The translations under genes were made by a program, and so were the position numbers. A DNA stretch of 64,000 nucleotides. It comes from Clostridium sp. AN503. Lineage in GTDB: Bacteria; Bacillota; Clostridia; Lachnospirales; Lachnospiraceae. Position 1 is the first letter of the stretch. Each line of letters opens with the position of its first letter. The stretch lies in NCBI RefSeq assembly GCF_040719375.1, contig NZ_JBFDTP010000001.1:1488001-1552000 (forward strand), read 5' to 3'. The notes under the pieces are model-generated. The model was not told the DNA's origin, did not search any database, and saw only the letters and a program-made list of their open reading frames with translations. Below are positions 32,649 through 39,974 of this stretch, piece after piece.

Positions 32649-34502
32649 CTATGCTGCTGCCTCAGTCTCTTCTTCCACTTCCTCTATTGTCTCGCCATTG
32701 CAGTATTTCACTGCACTGTCGCTGGCAATCTTGCCGAATACAACGATATCGCATACTGCGTTGCCGCCGATTCTGTTCGCACCGTGGATTCCGCCCGTCA
32801 CCTCGCCTGCTGCGAATAAGCCCGGAATCACGTTGCCTTCTTTGTCGATAACCTCTGCAGAGGTATCAATCTTCACACCGCCCATCGTATGATGGATGCC
32901 TGGTGCAATCTTGATGGCATAGTACGGAGCCGTGGTCAGATCATTGTCCATAGCGGTATTTCTGCCAAACTCGGTATCATCCTTCGCTGCAACCATTGCG
33001 TTCCAGTTATCCAGAGTCTCCTTTAAGGTCGCCGGGTCGAGCTCAATCTTTTCTGCCAGCTCCTCAATCGTATCCGCCTCCACGGTAATCTCTGCCGTGA
33101 CATACTTCTCAATTGCCTTCAAGCCATCGCGCAGCTTCTGGTCAAAGATAATGTATGCGTACTGGCCTTCCTGCTCAAGCTCTGCCGCAGATACCACATC
33201 ACGAGTCTCCATCTCATTGATGAAACGCCTGCCCTCGCTGTTGACCAGAATCGCGCCGTTTCCGCGCACACTCTCGGTAATCATAATGCTGGTTGTCTGC
33301 TCCACGGTCGGATGAAGCTGAATCTGCTCGATATCAACCAGATCCGCGCCAACTGCCTCTGCCATCACAATACCGTCGCCGGTTGCTCCCGGTGCGTTTG
33401 TCGTAACAGTTCCCTTGAGGTCAGGACGGTACTGGGTATACATATCCTCATTGGCGCCGAAACCTCCGGTCGCCAGGATAACAGCCTCTGCCTGAATCGT
33501 ATAATTTGCAGTTTCACCCTCTGCCTTTACACCGGCTGCCTTGCCGTCTTCCATGATAATCTCAGTAGCTTTGGTGTTGTACATAACGTTGATCCCAAGC
33601 TCGTCCATCTTCTTGGTAAACGCATTAACCAGATATTCTCCAACGCCGGAACCATCTTCCGGGGCATGGATTCGTGCATTGGTTGCACCGCCGGAGAAGC
33701 CTACCTTAGGAAGGGGAGCTCCGATGGAATCCAGCCAGTCGATACTTGCCGCAGACTGATCTGCCATCTCGGTAACCAAATCAATATTGTTGACCTGCTT
33801 GCCGCCCTTCATCGTATCCTCAACGAACTGTTCTACAGAATCCTCAATCCCCTGCTCTGCCTGATAGTGAGTCTCAGCCGCATTCATACCGCCGGTCGCC
33901 TTCGTGGTGTTGCCGCCTGCATACGGCATCTTCTCCAGAAGGATAACCTTTTTGCCCTCCTGGGTCGCGTTGATGGCCGCCGTCATACCTGCGCCGCCTG
34001 CGCCGATGATAACAATATCGCACTCCAGCGTTTCATCTGTCTTTGCTGCCGCGGCTCCCGTATCCTTTCTGTTCGCATCCAGCACGCTAATATCTGCGCC
34101 TGCCGCTGTCAAAGCCTCGGTTACTGCTGCAATAACAGCATCGCTGGATACTGTAGCGCCTGTGATGGCATCCACATTCGGCGTCTGTGCTGCCACAATC
34201 TTGGCTCCCAGCTCCTCCACTGCAACACTTCCCAAGCCTGCTGTCTCGGAATCGCCGACAATCTCCACCGCAGTGATCTCATCTGCAGTTACCGTCACCT
34301 TTACGTTAATATCTCCGCCAAATCCCTTTGCTGCTGCCTCATAGGTTCCCGGGGTAAACATACCTGCTTTTGCCGCTGTCTCTGCTGCAGTGGTTTCTGC
34401 CGCGGTCGTCGTATCTGTCGTGCTGCTTCCGCAGGCTGCCAATGACAGCACCATCGCGGACACAAGAACTGCAGATACCAGTTTCCTGGTTGTTTTCTTC
34501 AT
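32649..34502 (-). CDS. Exported FMN/FAD fumarate-reductase-like flavoprotein
   Basis: This 617-residue lipoprotein (LSLAAC) has an amino FMN-binding domain with DAITGATVSSDAV as flavin-attachment motif, then an FAD domain (VIIGAGGAGMTAAINATQEG) and a reductase domain. All four residues known from soluble fumarate reductases appear: His in IQLHPT, Arg in TESVRGNGAILVN, His in GIHHTMGGVKID and Arg in GIHGANRIGGNA. It probably reduces an external enoate such as fumarate or a related unsaturated carboxylate as electron acceptor. The electron donor is not in the window. It has its own consensus promoter and is divergent from a DcuS-like kinase, a plausible regulator. Confidence 0.88.
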   Translation of the reverse strand: MKKTTRKLVSAVLVSAMVLSLAACGSSTTDTTTAAETTAAETAAKAGMFTPGTYEAAAKGFGGDINVKVTVTADEITAVEIVGDSETAGLGSVAVEELGAKIVAAQTPNVDAITGATVSSDAVIAAVTEALTAAGADISVLDANRKDTGAAAAKTDETLECDIVIIGAGGAGMTAAINATQEGKKVILLEKMPYAGGNTTKATGGMNAAETHYQAEQGIEDSVEQFVEDTMKGGKQVNNIDLVTEMADQSAASIDWLDSIGAPLPKVGFSGGATNARIHAPEDGSGVGEYLVNAFTKKMDELGINVMYNTKATEIIMEDGKAAGVKAEGETANYTIQAEAVILATGGFGANEDMYTQYRPDLKGTVTTNAPGATGDGIVMAEAVGADLVDIEQIQLHPTVEQTTSIMITESVRGNGAILVNSEGRRFINEMETRDVVSAAELEQEGQYAYIIFDQKLRDGLKAIEKYVTAEITVEADTIEELAEKIELDPATLKETLDNWNAMVAAKDDTEFGRNTAMDNDLTTAPYYAIKIAPGIHHTMGGVKIDTSAEVIDKEGNVIPGLFAAGEVTGGIHGANRIGGNAVCDIVVFGKIASDSAVKYCNGETIEEVEEETEAAA

Positions 34503-34552
34503 AAATTCCCTCCCTGAATCTTACTTCGATTTTCTCTGATGAGAATGATTTT

Positions 34553-34581
34553 ATTATACTTTATGGTTATTTTTTTGTCAA
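34553..34581 (-). promoter_or_regulatory. Consensus promoter of the second flavoprotein gene
   Basis: On the minus strand a perfect TTGACA (34581-34576) and a perfect TATAAT (34558-34553) are exactly 17 bases apart. The leader is about 45 bases and ends in GGGAGGG before ATG 34502. Such a consensus promoter implies high expression, possibly limited by a repressor. Confidence 0.85.
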
Positions 34582-34782
34582 TTCAAAGCCTTCCCAGTTT
34601 CCTGTCCGGAACATCCCTCCCGTCCGGCACCCTGAAATGATAAAGATGCCACTCCGACAGCCCTAAATTGTATGTCGACAAGACGGGGGAGGCTGTTGTA
34701 TACTGGTGATATGATTATTCGGATGATGGCAAGTCTATTCAGATGACATGGGCCGACGTGGGCCGGAAAAGGAAGTGTCTGT

Positions 34783-36369
34783 ATGAAACGATGGAAATTA
34801 AAGCTTGCCCAAAAGATATCCCTTATGGTGGTGGCGCTTATCATCGCCGCGGTGGTGGTGTCCACCTGGATCTCGGGCAACTGGTACATAGAGCGGATGA
34901 TGGACCATATCCGGCAGAATACGCTGAATGCCGTGGTGATCACGGCCAAATCGCCGATCATCATTGAGGGATTGATCGAGAAACGTCAGGACGGTTCTAT
35001 CCAGAAGTTCGTCCAGGATACCCAGGAAGCGTTGGAGCAGATCGATATCATGGTAGTGGCGGACAAGGACGGAGTGCGCTACGGCCATACAAAAAATGAC
35101 CGGATCGGGAAATTGTTTTCCGCGGAGGATCATGACCGGGCAATCTACAAGGGGGAAACCTATGTCTCCATAGGCCCGGGAACTTTGGGCGATTCCCTGC
35201 GGGCATTCACGCCGGTCATATCGGATGACGGGGAGATCCTGGGTTTTGTCATGGCGGGGACGCTTCTGGACTCGATCGCGGAAGCGCGGCGCACGATCAC
35301 ATTTATGATGGTGGGATTTATCCTGCTTGGAAGCGCGGTGGGCATCGGCGGAGCTGTTTTTCTGTCCTATTATATTAAAAAGAGCCTGCTTTCCTATGAA
35401 CCGGAGGATATTTCCCGGCTGTATCTGGAGAATCAGGGGATCCTGGCAACCATTCACGAGGGGGTTATCGCCATTGACAAGGACAGTAAGATCACGTTGA
35501 TCAATGAAGCCGCAAAGCAGTATCTCCGTTTGAATGATGCCTGCAGAGGGGAAGCGGTGCAGGAGATTTTTCCGCTGTCCAGGCTGCCGGAGGTGGTGCA
35601 GACAGGGGAGGCCCAGCTGGATGTCCAGTATGCGTTGGGGGACCGGATCGTTATATCGAACAATATTCCGATCGCCGATTCCGGCGGACAGATCATAGGC
35701 GGCGTTTCCTCCTTCCGGGATCAGACGGAGATGAACAAGCTGGCGGAGGAGATCACAGGGGTGAACAAGATCGTTGACTCCCTGCGGGCCACCACCCACG
35801 AGTTCAAGAACAAGCTGCATGTGATCCTGGGGCTGATCGAGACCAGACAGCTGGACCGGGCAAAGTCCTACATTGGTGAGACCAATGAGGAGCTGCAGGC
35901 GACGGTCAGCACGGTGCTCAATCACATCCTGGATCCAACCCTTTCTGCTCTGTGCATCGGCAAAAGCCAGAGATGCCATGAACTGAAGATAAAATGGATT
36001 TTAAACGAGGACACTTATTTCACCAATGAATATGACTTTGATGTGAACTCTCTTGTGGTGATCGTGGGCAATCTGATCGACAACGGGGCGGAGCATTTGG
36101 AGCAGTGCGGGAAGGAAGAAAAGGAGCTGGAGCTGTACATCAATGATGAGCAGGATGCGCTGGTGATCTGGGTCCGGGACAGCGGACAGGGGATAGCGGA
36201 TCCGTCCAGGATCTTTGAAAAAGGCTATACGACCAAGCAGGGCAGCCGTGGATATGGTCTCTATCTTGTGAAGGAGCAGGTGGATAAATACCAGGGGCAG
36301 ATCTCGGTGGAGACGAAACCGGGTGTCGGAAGCCGCTTTTACGTGACACTTAAAAAGGAGAACAGGTGA
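34783..36369 (+). CDS. DcuS/CitA-family sensor histidine kinase
   Basis: The 528-residue protein has helix one (about 12-32), a PAS-like extracytoplasmic sensor (about 33-165, including VVADKDGVRYGH and FVMAGT as in CitA/DcuS), helix two (about 167-195), a cytoplasmic PAS domain (about 220-310) and a Spo0B-type kinase core with TTHEFKNKLHVILGL (phospho-His339) and an ATPase domain (GNLIDNGAEHL, DSGQGI, GYGLYLVKEQ). The family senses citrate, fumarate, malate and similar carboxylates. Its position back-to-back with an exported fumarate-reductase-like gene makes a role in controlling those reductases likely, which is inference. The regulator gene follows after one base. Confidence 0.9.
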   Translation: MKRWKLKLAQKISLMVVALIIAAVVVSTWISGNWYIERMMDHIRQNTLNAVVITAKSPIIIEGLIEKRQDGSIQKFVQDTQEALEQIDIMVVADKDGVRYGHTKNDRIGKLFSAEDHDRAIYKGETYVSIGPGTLGDSLRAFTPVISDDGEILGFVMAGTLLDSIAEARRTITFMMVGFILLGSAVGIGGAVFLSYYIKKSLLSYEPEDISRLYLENQGILATIHEGVIAIDKDSKITLINEAAKQYLRLNDACRGEAVQEIFPLSRLPEVVQTGEAQLDVQYALGDRIVISNNIPIADSGGQIIGGVSSFRDQTEMNKLAEEITGVNKIVDSLRATTHEFKNKLHVILGLIETRQLDRAKSYIGETNEELQATVSTVLNHILDPTLSALCIGKSQRCHELKIKWILNEDTYFTNEYDFDVNSLVVIVGNLIDNGAEHLEQCGKEEKELELYINDEQDALVIWVRDSGQGIADPSRIFEKGYTTKQGSRGYGLYLVKEQVDKYQGQISVETKPGVGSRFYVTLKKENR

Positions 36370-36370
36370 G

Positions 36371-37039
36371 ATGATACGTGTATTGATTGTTGAGGACGAC
36401 CCGATGGTAGCGCAGATAAACAGTGATTATATCCGGCGGGTCCCTCATTTTCAGGTGGCGGGTATTGTGCAAAACGGTAAGGAGGCGATCGCTTATCTGG
36501 AGAAAGATCACACGATCAATCTGATCATTTTGGATATCTATATGCCAAAGATGACCGGGATCGAGGCGTTGGAGGAGCTGCGCAGATGCAGCCATGATGT
36601 GGATGTGATCTTTGTGACGGCGGCAAAGGAGAAAAAGATGATCCAGCGCGGCCTGCAATTGGGGGCGGTGGATTATCTGATCAAACCGTTTACCTTTGAC
36701 CGGATCCGGCTTGCGCTGGAAAAATACCGGCAGCGGTACGCCCTGTTCCAGAAGGGCAGTGACGTAAGCCAGGAACAATTGGATGCCTTGTTTAAAGTGT
36801 CGGCAGACTCGGCGCTTCCCAAAGGGATCCATGCCATAACCCTGGAGAGGATCAAAGATGCTGTGCAGGATGCAGAAGGAGAACAGCTTGACTTGCACGG
36901 GATGGCGGATACACTGTCCCTGTCCCTTGTCACGCTGCGCTTCTATCTGGATTATCTGGTCAGCATGGGGGAACTGCTTAAGCAGACCAGATACGGTTCC
37001 GTAGGGCGTCCTACCTATGTATATATTAAAAAAGCATAG
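36371..37039 (+). CDS. DcuR/CitB-family response regulator
   Basis: This 222-residue protein has a receiver domain (VEDDPMVAQIN; phospho-acceptor Asp55 in ILDIYMPKMTG; VTAAKEKKM; LIKPFTFDR) and a carboxyl winged-helix-like output (LSLVTLRFYLDYLVSMGEL, RYGSVGRPTYVY) as in CitB/DcuR. It is paired with the kinase one base upstream. A terminator follows. Confidence 0.92.
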   Translation: MIRVLIVEDDPMVAQINSDYIRRVPHFQVAGIVQNGKEAIAYLEKDHTINLIILDIYMPKMTGIEALEELRRCSHDVDVIFVTAAKEKKMIQRGLQLGAVDYLIKPFTFDRIRLALEKYRQRYALFQKGSDVSQEQLDALFKVSADSALPKGIHAITLERIKDAVQDAEGEQLDLHGMADTLSLSLVTLRFYLDYLVSMGELLKQTRYGSVGRPTYVYIKKA

Positions 37040-37047
37040 TGGTACAG

Positions 37048-37105
37048 AACACTTGAGCTTTCGCAGAAGATGATTTTTGGCTGCGAAAACTCAAGTGTTT
37101 TGCAT
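37048..37105 (+). terminator. Terminator after the DcuS/DcuR-like pair
   Basis: AACACTTGAGCTTTCGCAG (37048-37066) pairs with CTGCGAAAACTCAAGTGTTT (37081-37100), with one small bulge, and ends in TTTTG. Confidence 0.85.
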
Positions 37106-37106
37106 A

Positions 37107-37135
37107 TTGACAGTCCAATATGTTTGTGATAATCT
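37107..37135 (+). promoter_or_regulatory. Promoter ahead of the Rpn-family nuclease gene
   Basis: TTGACA (37107-37112) and TAATCT (37130-37135) have a 17-base spacer. The leader to ATG 37328 would be about 185 bases and contains no other gene. Confidence 0.6.
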
Positions 37136-37327
37136 GGGTATACGATTCTCGCAGCAATTCTTGCAGCGAAAGTCACAGGGGATAATTCTTCCCGTTTTCC
37201 GAATGCGGATAAAAGAGAAATGATGGGCGGTGGTGTTTTATGATTGTCTCGATGTAAATGCGTAACGAAAGAGATAATATTCTTGCGGTAGATTCAAAAG
37301 TTATATATAATAAAAAGGAGAACATGT

Positions 37328-38227
37328 ATGGATAATACAAATGCACCGATTATGAAACCATTGTCAGAATTAACTCTGTTGGACCGCTTTTTATTTGCCT
37401 GTGCGATGGAGGATAGAGGGATCATGCAGCTTATCCTTCAGATGATCCTGCAGAAGGATATCAAGCTTCTGGATCAGGCACAGACAGAAAAGGAACTGCG
37501 CACGGCGCCATGGCTCCGGTCCATCCGTTTGGATGTGATTACCATGGACGAGGCAGGCTTTTATAACACGGAAGTTCAAAAAAGGAATACGGGCAATCTG
37601 CGCCGGAGAAGCAGGTTTTACCAGGCGCTGATCGACAGTTCGCTGCTGCCCCCAGGTGAGATCGATTTTAATTGTATGCCGGAGGCAACTCTGATCACCA
37701 TTGCACCGTTCGACCTCTTTGGGGAAGGAAAGTATTGCTACACGTTCCAGATGAGATGTGATGAATCAAGACAGCTTTCTTTAGATGACGGGGCGCGCCG
37801 GATTTTTTTGAACACAAGGGGGACCAACCCGGAAGATGTGGGAGAAGAGCTTGTTGAGCTTTTGCAATATTTTGAAAAGACGACAGCGGAGGTTGCTGTC
37901 CAATGTAAGAGCGAACGTGTGAGAGAACTTCATGAGCAGGTCTGCAGAATTAAGTCCAGCGAGGAGATTGGAGTGAGATATATGCAGGAATGGGAAGAGA
38001 AAGCATACTGGAAGGCAGAAGCCAGAGCAGAAGGCCGCGAGGAAGGTCGTGCAGAAGGCCGCGAGGAGGGCAAGGCTGAAGCTCTGGAGCAGGGGATCAG
38101 GGCATTGATAGAAACCTGTGGAGAGTTGGGGCTTACGCGCAATGACACCTTATCGAAGGTAATGACAAAGTTTTCTTTGGAGGAAGATGCTGCGGAGGCA
38201 TATTTTGTGAAATACTGGAAAGATTAA
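37328..38227 (+). CDS. Rpn-family recombination-promoting nuclease (PD-(D/E)XK)
   Basis: The 299-residue protein belongs to the Rpn/PDDEXK_2 group often mislabelled as transposase. It has SELTLLDRFLFACAMED at the start, the nuclease core RLDVITMDEAGFYNTEVQKR (Asp, then E-x-Q), and SRFYQALIDSSLLPPGEI. A Glu/Arg/Gly repeat (EGREEGRAEGREEGKAEA) near residue 235-255 precedes a short carboxyl tail. Family members cut DNA and promote RecA-independent recombination, and some are linked to phage defence. There are no terminal inverted repeats or target duplications, so it is not an insertion sequence here. AAAAGGAG precedes the start. Confidence 0.85.
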   Translation: MDNTNAPIMKPLSELTLLDRFLFACAMEDRGIMQLILQMILQKDIKLLDQAQTEKELRTAPWLRSIRLDVITMDEAGFYNTEVQKRNTGNLRRRSRFYQALIDSSLLPPGEIDFNCMPEATLITIAPFDLFGEGKYCYTFQMRCDESRQLSLDDGARRIFLNTRGTNPEDVGEELVELLQYFEKTTAEVAVQCKSERVRELHEQVCRIKSSEEIGVRYMQEWEEKAYWKAEARAEGREEGRAEGREEGKAEALEQGIRALIETCGELGLTRNDTLSKVMTKFSLEEDAAEAYFVKYWKD

Positions 38228-38270
38228 GCGGTGATTAGTCTGCGCTGGTAGGAAAGGAAGTCAGCTTGCT

Positions 38271-39308
38271 ATGGTAAACAGAGACAGACAGTTTGCCGCA
38301 GCCGGAGGCGTGCTGCTGGCTGCGGCGCTGGCACTTCAGCTTTGCGCCCGCCAGGTTAACGGATTTGCGACCTGGTACGCGCATCATATCTATCCGGCGC
38401 TGGTGGGGACAATAGGGCGTTTTTATGGGATTTTTCCATTCTCAGTGGTGGAAATATTCCTATATGCATTGATTGTGGGGACGGTTGTGTATTTTGCCAG
38501 GAATATCCGGCAGCCGAAGAAGCTTGCCAGCCGGACCGTGCTTTTGGTGGGCTGCCTGCTTTTTCTCTATACTGCAAACTGCGGGGTCAATTATTATGCG
38601 GCTGCATTTTCAGACTATGCGGGGATTGAGGCGGGCGCTTATACAAAGGAGGAACTGACGGAGCTCTGTACATTTCTTGTTGAAAAAGTGAATGAGAATG
38701 TGACGGAGGCCCATTACAGGGAGAACCGAAGGGAATGGAAACAGGCGGGGCTGGCAGCCATGGCACAGGCCGCAGAGGAATTTCCGTGTCTGTCAGGTTT
38801 TTATCCGCAGCCAAAGGAGGTGGCGTGCTCTTATATCCTGTCGGTACAGCAGCTTTGTGGTATCTATGTGCCGTTTACGATTGAAGCGAATTTTAATGGA
38901 GATATGCCGGACTATAATATTCCGCATACAATCTGTCATGAACTTTCTCATTTGAAGGGATTTATGCGGGAGGATGAAGCAAACTTTATCGGTTATCTGG
39001 CATGTATTGCTTCGGATGACCAGGCGTTCCGCTACAGCGGTTATCTGACTGGCTGGGTTTATGCGGGGAATGCGCTGGCCGGAGTGGACCCGGAAGCTTA
39101 CCGCGAACTCCGTGGGAAGTTAGATGCCCGGGCAGAGACGGATCTACAGGCCAATAATGCTTTCTGGAACCGTTATGAGGGGCGCGTTGCGGAAGCTGCG
39201 AACCAGTGGAATGATACTTACCTGAAGATGAACGACCAGGCTGACGGAGTCCGCAGCTATGGACGGATGGTGGATCTGATGCTGGCGTACAGGAAAATGG
39301 GACACTAG
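38271..39308 (+). CDS. DUF3810 membrane protein with metalloprotease-like motif
   Basis: The 345-residue protein has three amino-terminal helices (about residues 8-25, 55-75, 90-108) and an extracytoplasmic or cytoplasmic domain containing TICHELSHLKGFMREDEANFIGY. That is an H-E-x-x-H zinc site with a downstream Glu, characteristic of DUF3810. Whether it is proteolytic has not been shown for the family. It stands alone between the Rpn gene and the BlaI/BlaR1-like pair and is followed by a terminator. Confidence 0.85.
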   Translation: MVNRDRQFAAAGGVLLAAALALQLCARQVNGFATWYAHHIYPALVGTIGRFYGIFPFSVVEIFLYALIVGTVVYFARNIRQPKKLASRTVLLVGCLLFLYTANCGVNYYAAAFSDYAGIEAGAYTKEELTELCTFLVEKVNENVTEAHYRENRREWKQAGLAAMAQAAEEFPCLSGFYPQPKEVACSYILSVQQLCGIYVPFTIEANFNGDMPDYNIPHTICHELSHLKGFMREDEANFIGYLACIASDDQAFRYSGYLTGWVYAGNALAGVDPEAYRELRGKLDARAETDLQANNAFWNRYEGRVAEAANQWNDTYLKMNDQADGVRSYGRMVDLMLAYRKMGH

Positions 39309-39322
39309 GTTTACATAAGTTT

Positions 39323-39376
39323 AAAAAGCTTTGTTACGGCGGCACATAAAAGGCAGCTGCAGCAAAGCTTTTTTGA
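39323..39376 (+). terminator. Terminator after the DUF3810 gene
   Basis: AAAAAGCTTTGTTAC (from 39323) pairs with the GCAGCAAAGCTTTTTT end (39359-39374), including inner GGC/GCTGC pairing, and ends in a T-run. Confidence 0.8.
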
Positions 39377-39457
39377 TTCACAGGAAACGTATAGCCCGCG
39401 AATTTGCTAAATGAACCAATGAGAAGAATTGATGCAGACATCCTTAGATTATATGGG

Positions 39458-39507
39458 TTGACATATGTCTACCAATCTGATAATCTAAAACTAGAAAGAG
39501 GTAGACA
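39458..39507 (+). promoter_or_regulatory. BlaI-type promoter/operator
   Basis: TTGACA (39458-39463) and TAATCT (39481-39486) are 17 bases apart. The palindrome GACATATGTC (39460-39469) overlaps the -35 box. TGTCTACC (39466-39473) is mirrored by GGTAGACA (39500-39507) past the start point. Overlapping dyads of ACATATGT type are what BlaI/MecI repressors bind, so this is a good autoregulatory site for the following gene pair. Confidence 0.7.
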
Positions 39508-39581
39508 CTTGTAGAACTAAAATCACGTCTATATAATGAACTGCCTGTGGTACAGCAGATCACAGAAGGAGGATGGAAACC

Positions 39582-39974
39582 ATGGGAAATAAAGTCAAAG
39601 TCAGATTGTCAGACAGCGAGTGGAAGCTGATGAACATCCTGTGGGAGCGGAATCCATGTACGATCATGGAGCTGACTCATCGGATGGAGGAAGACACCGG
39701 CTGGAGCAAGAACACGGTCATCACCATGTTAAACCGGCTGGAGGCCAAACGTGCAGTACGGCATGAAAATGGGGAAAGGGCAAAGCTGTTTTATCCTGCC
39801 ATATTGCGGGAGGACGCCGTCCTGCAGGAGACGAGAGGGTTCCTGGAACGTGTTTATGAAGGAAGCTTAAGCCTTATGGTGGATGCGATGGCATCCTCAA
39901 AGTCACTGTCAAGGAAAGATATCGAAGAACTGTATGAAATCCTGAAAAAAGCAGAGGAGGGAGCGGATGATTGA
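39582..39974 (+). CDS. BlaI/MecI/CopY-family repressor
   Basis: This 130-residue winged-helix repressor has LSDSEWKLMNILWERNPCTI, SKNTVITMLNRLEAKRAV and the dimerisation helices that follow. I start it at ATG 39582, nine bases after GAAGGAGG; ATG 39573 abuts that site. It overlaps the BlaR1-like gene by 8 bases, the usual repressor-sensor arrangement in which the sensor protease triggers repressor cleavage. Confidence 0.9.
   Translation: MGNKVKVRLSDSEWKLMNILWERNPCTIMELTHRMEEDTGWSKNTVITMLNRLEAKRAVRHENGERAKLFYPAILREDAVLQETRGFLERVYEGSLSLMVDAMASSKSLSRKDIEELYEILKKAEEGADD

Noticed and set aside
33312..34445. Long plus-strand open frame (about 377 codons) opposite the second flavoprotein gene
   Set aside because: It is a shadow of a strongly biased coding strand. 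The real gene is on the minus strand with all catalytic residues.
34798..35979. Minus-strand open frame (about 393 codons) opposite the DcuS-like kinase
   Set aside because: Antisense shadow without motifs or ribosome site; the kinase on the plus strand is unambiguous.
37283..37311. TTGCGG-17-TATAAT promoter just before the Rpn-family gene
   Set aside because: Its start point would fall within the ribosome binding site of the gene. The promoter at 37107-37135 is better placed.
37328..38227. Insertion sequence / transposase
   Set aside because: Rpn proteins are often labelled transposases, but no terminal inverted repeats, target duplication or second open frame are present.
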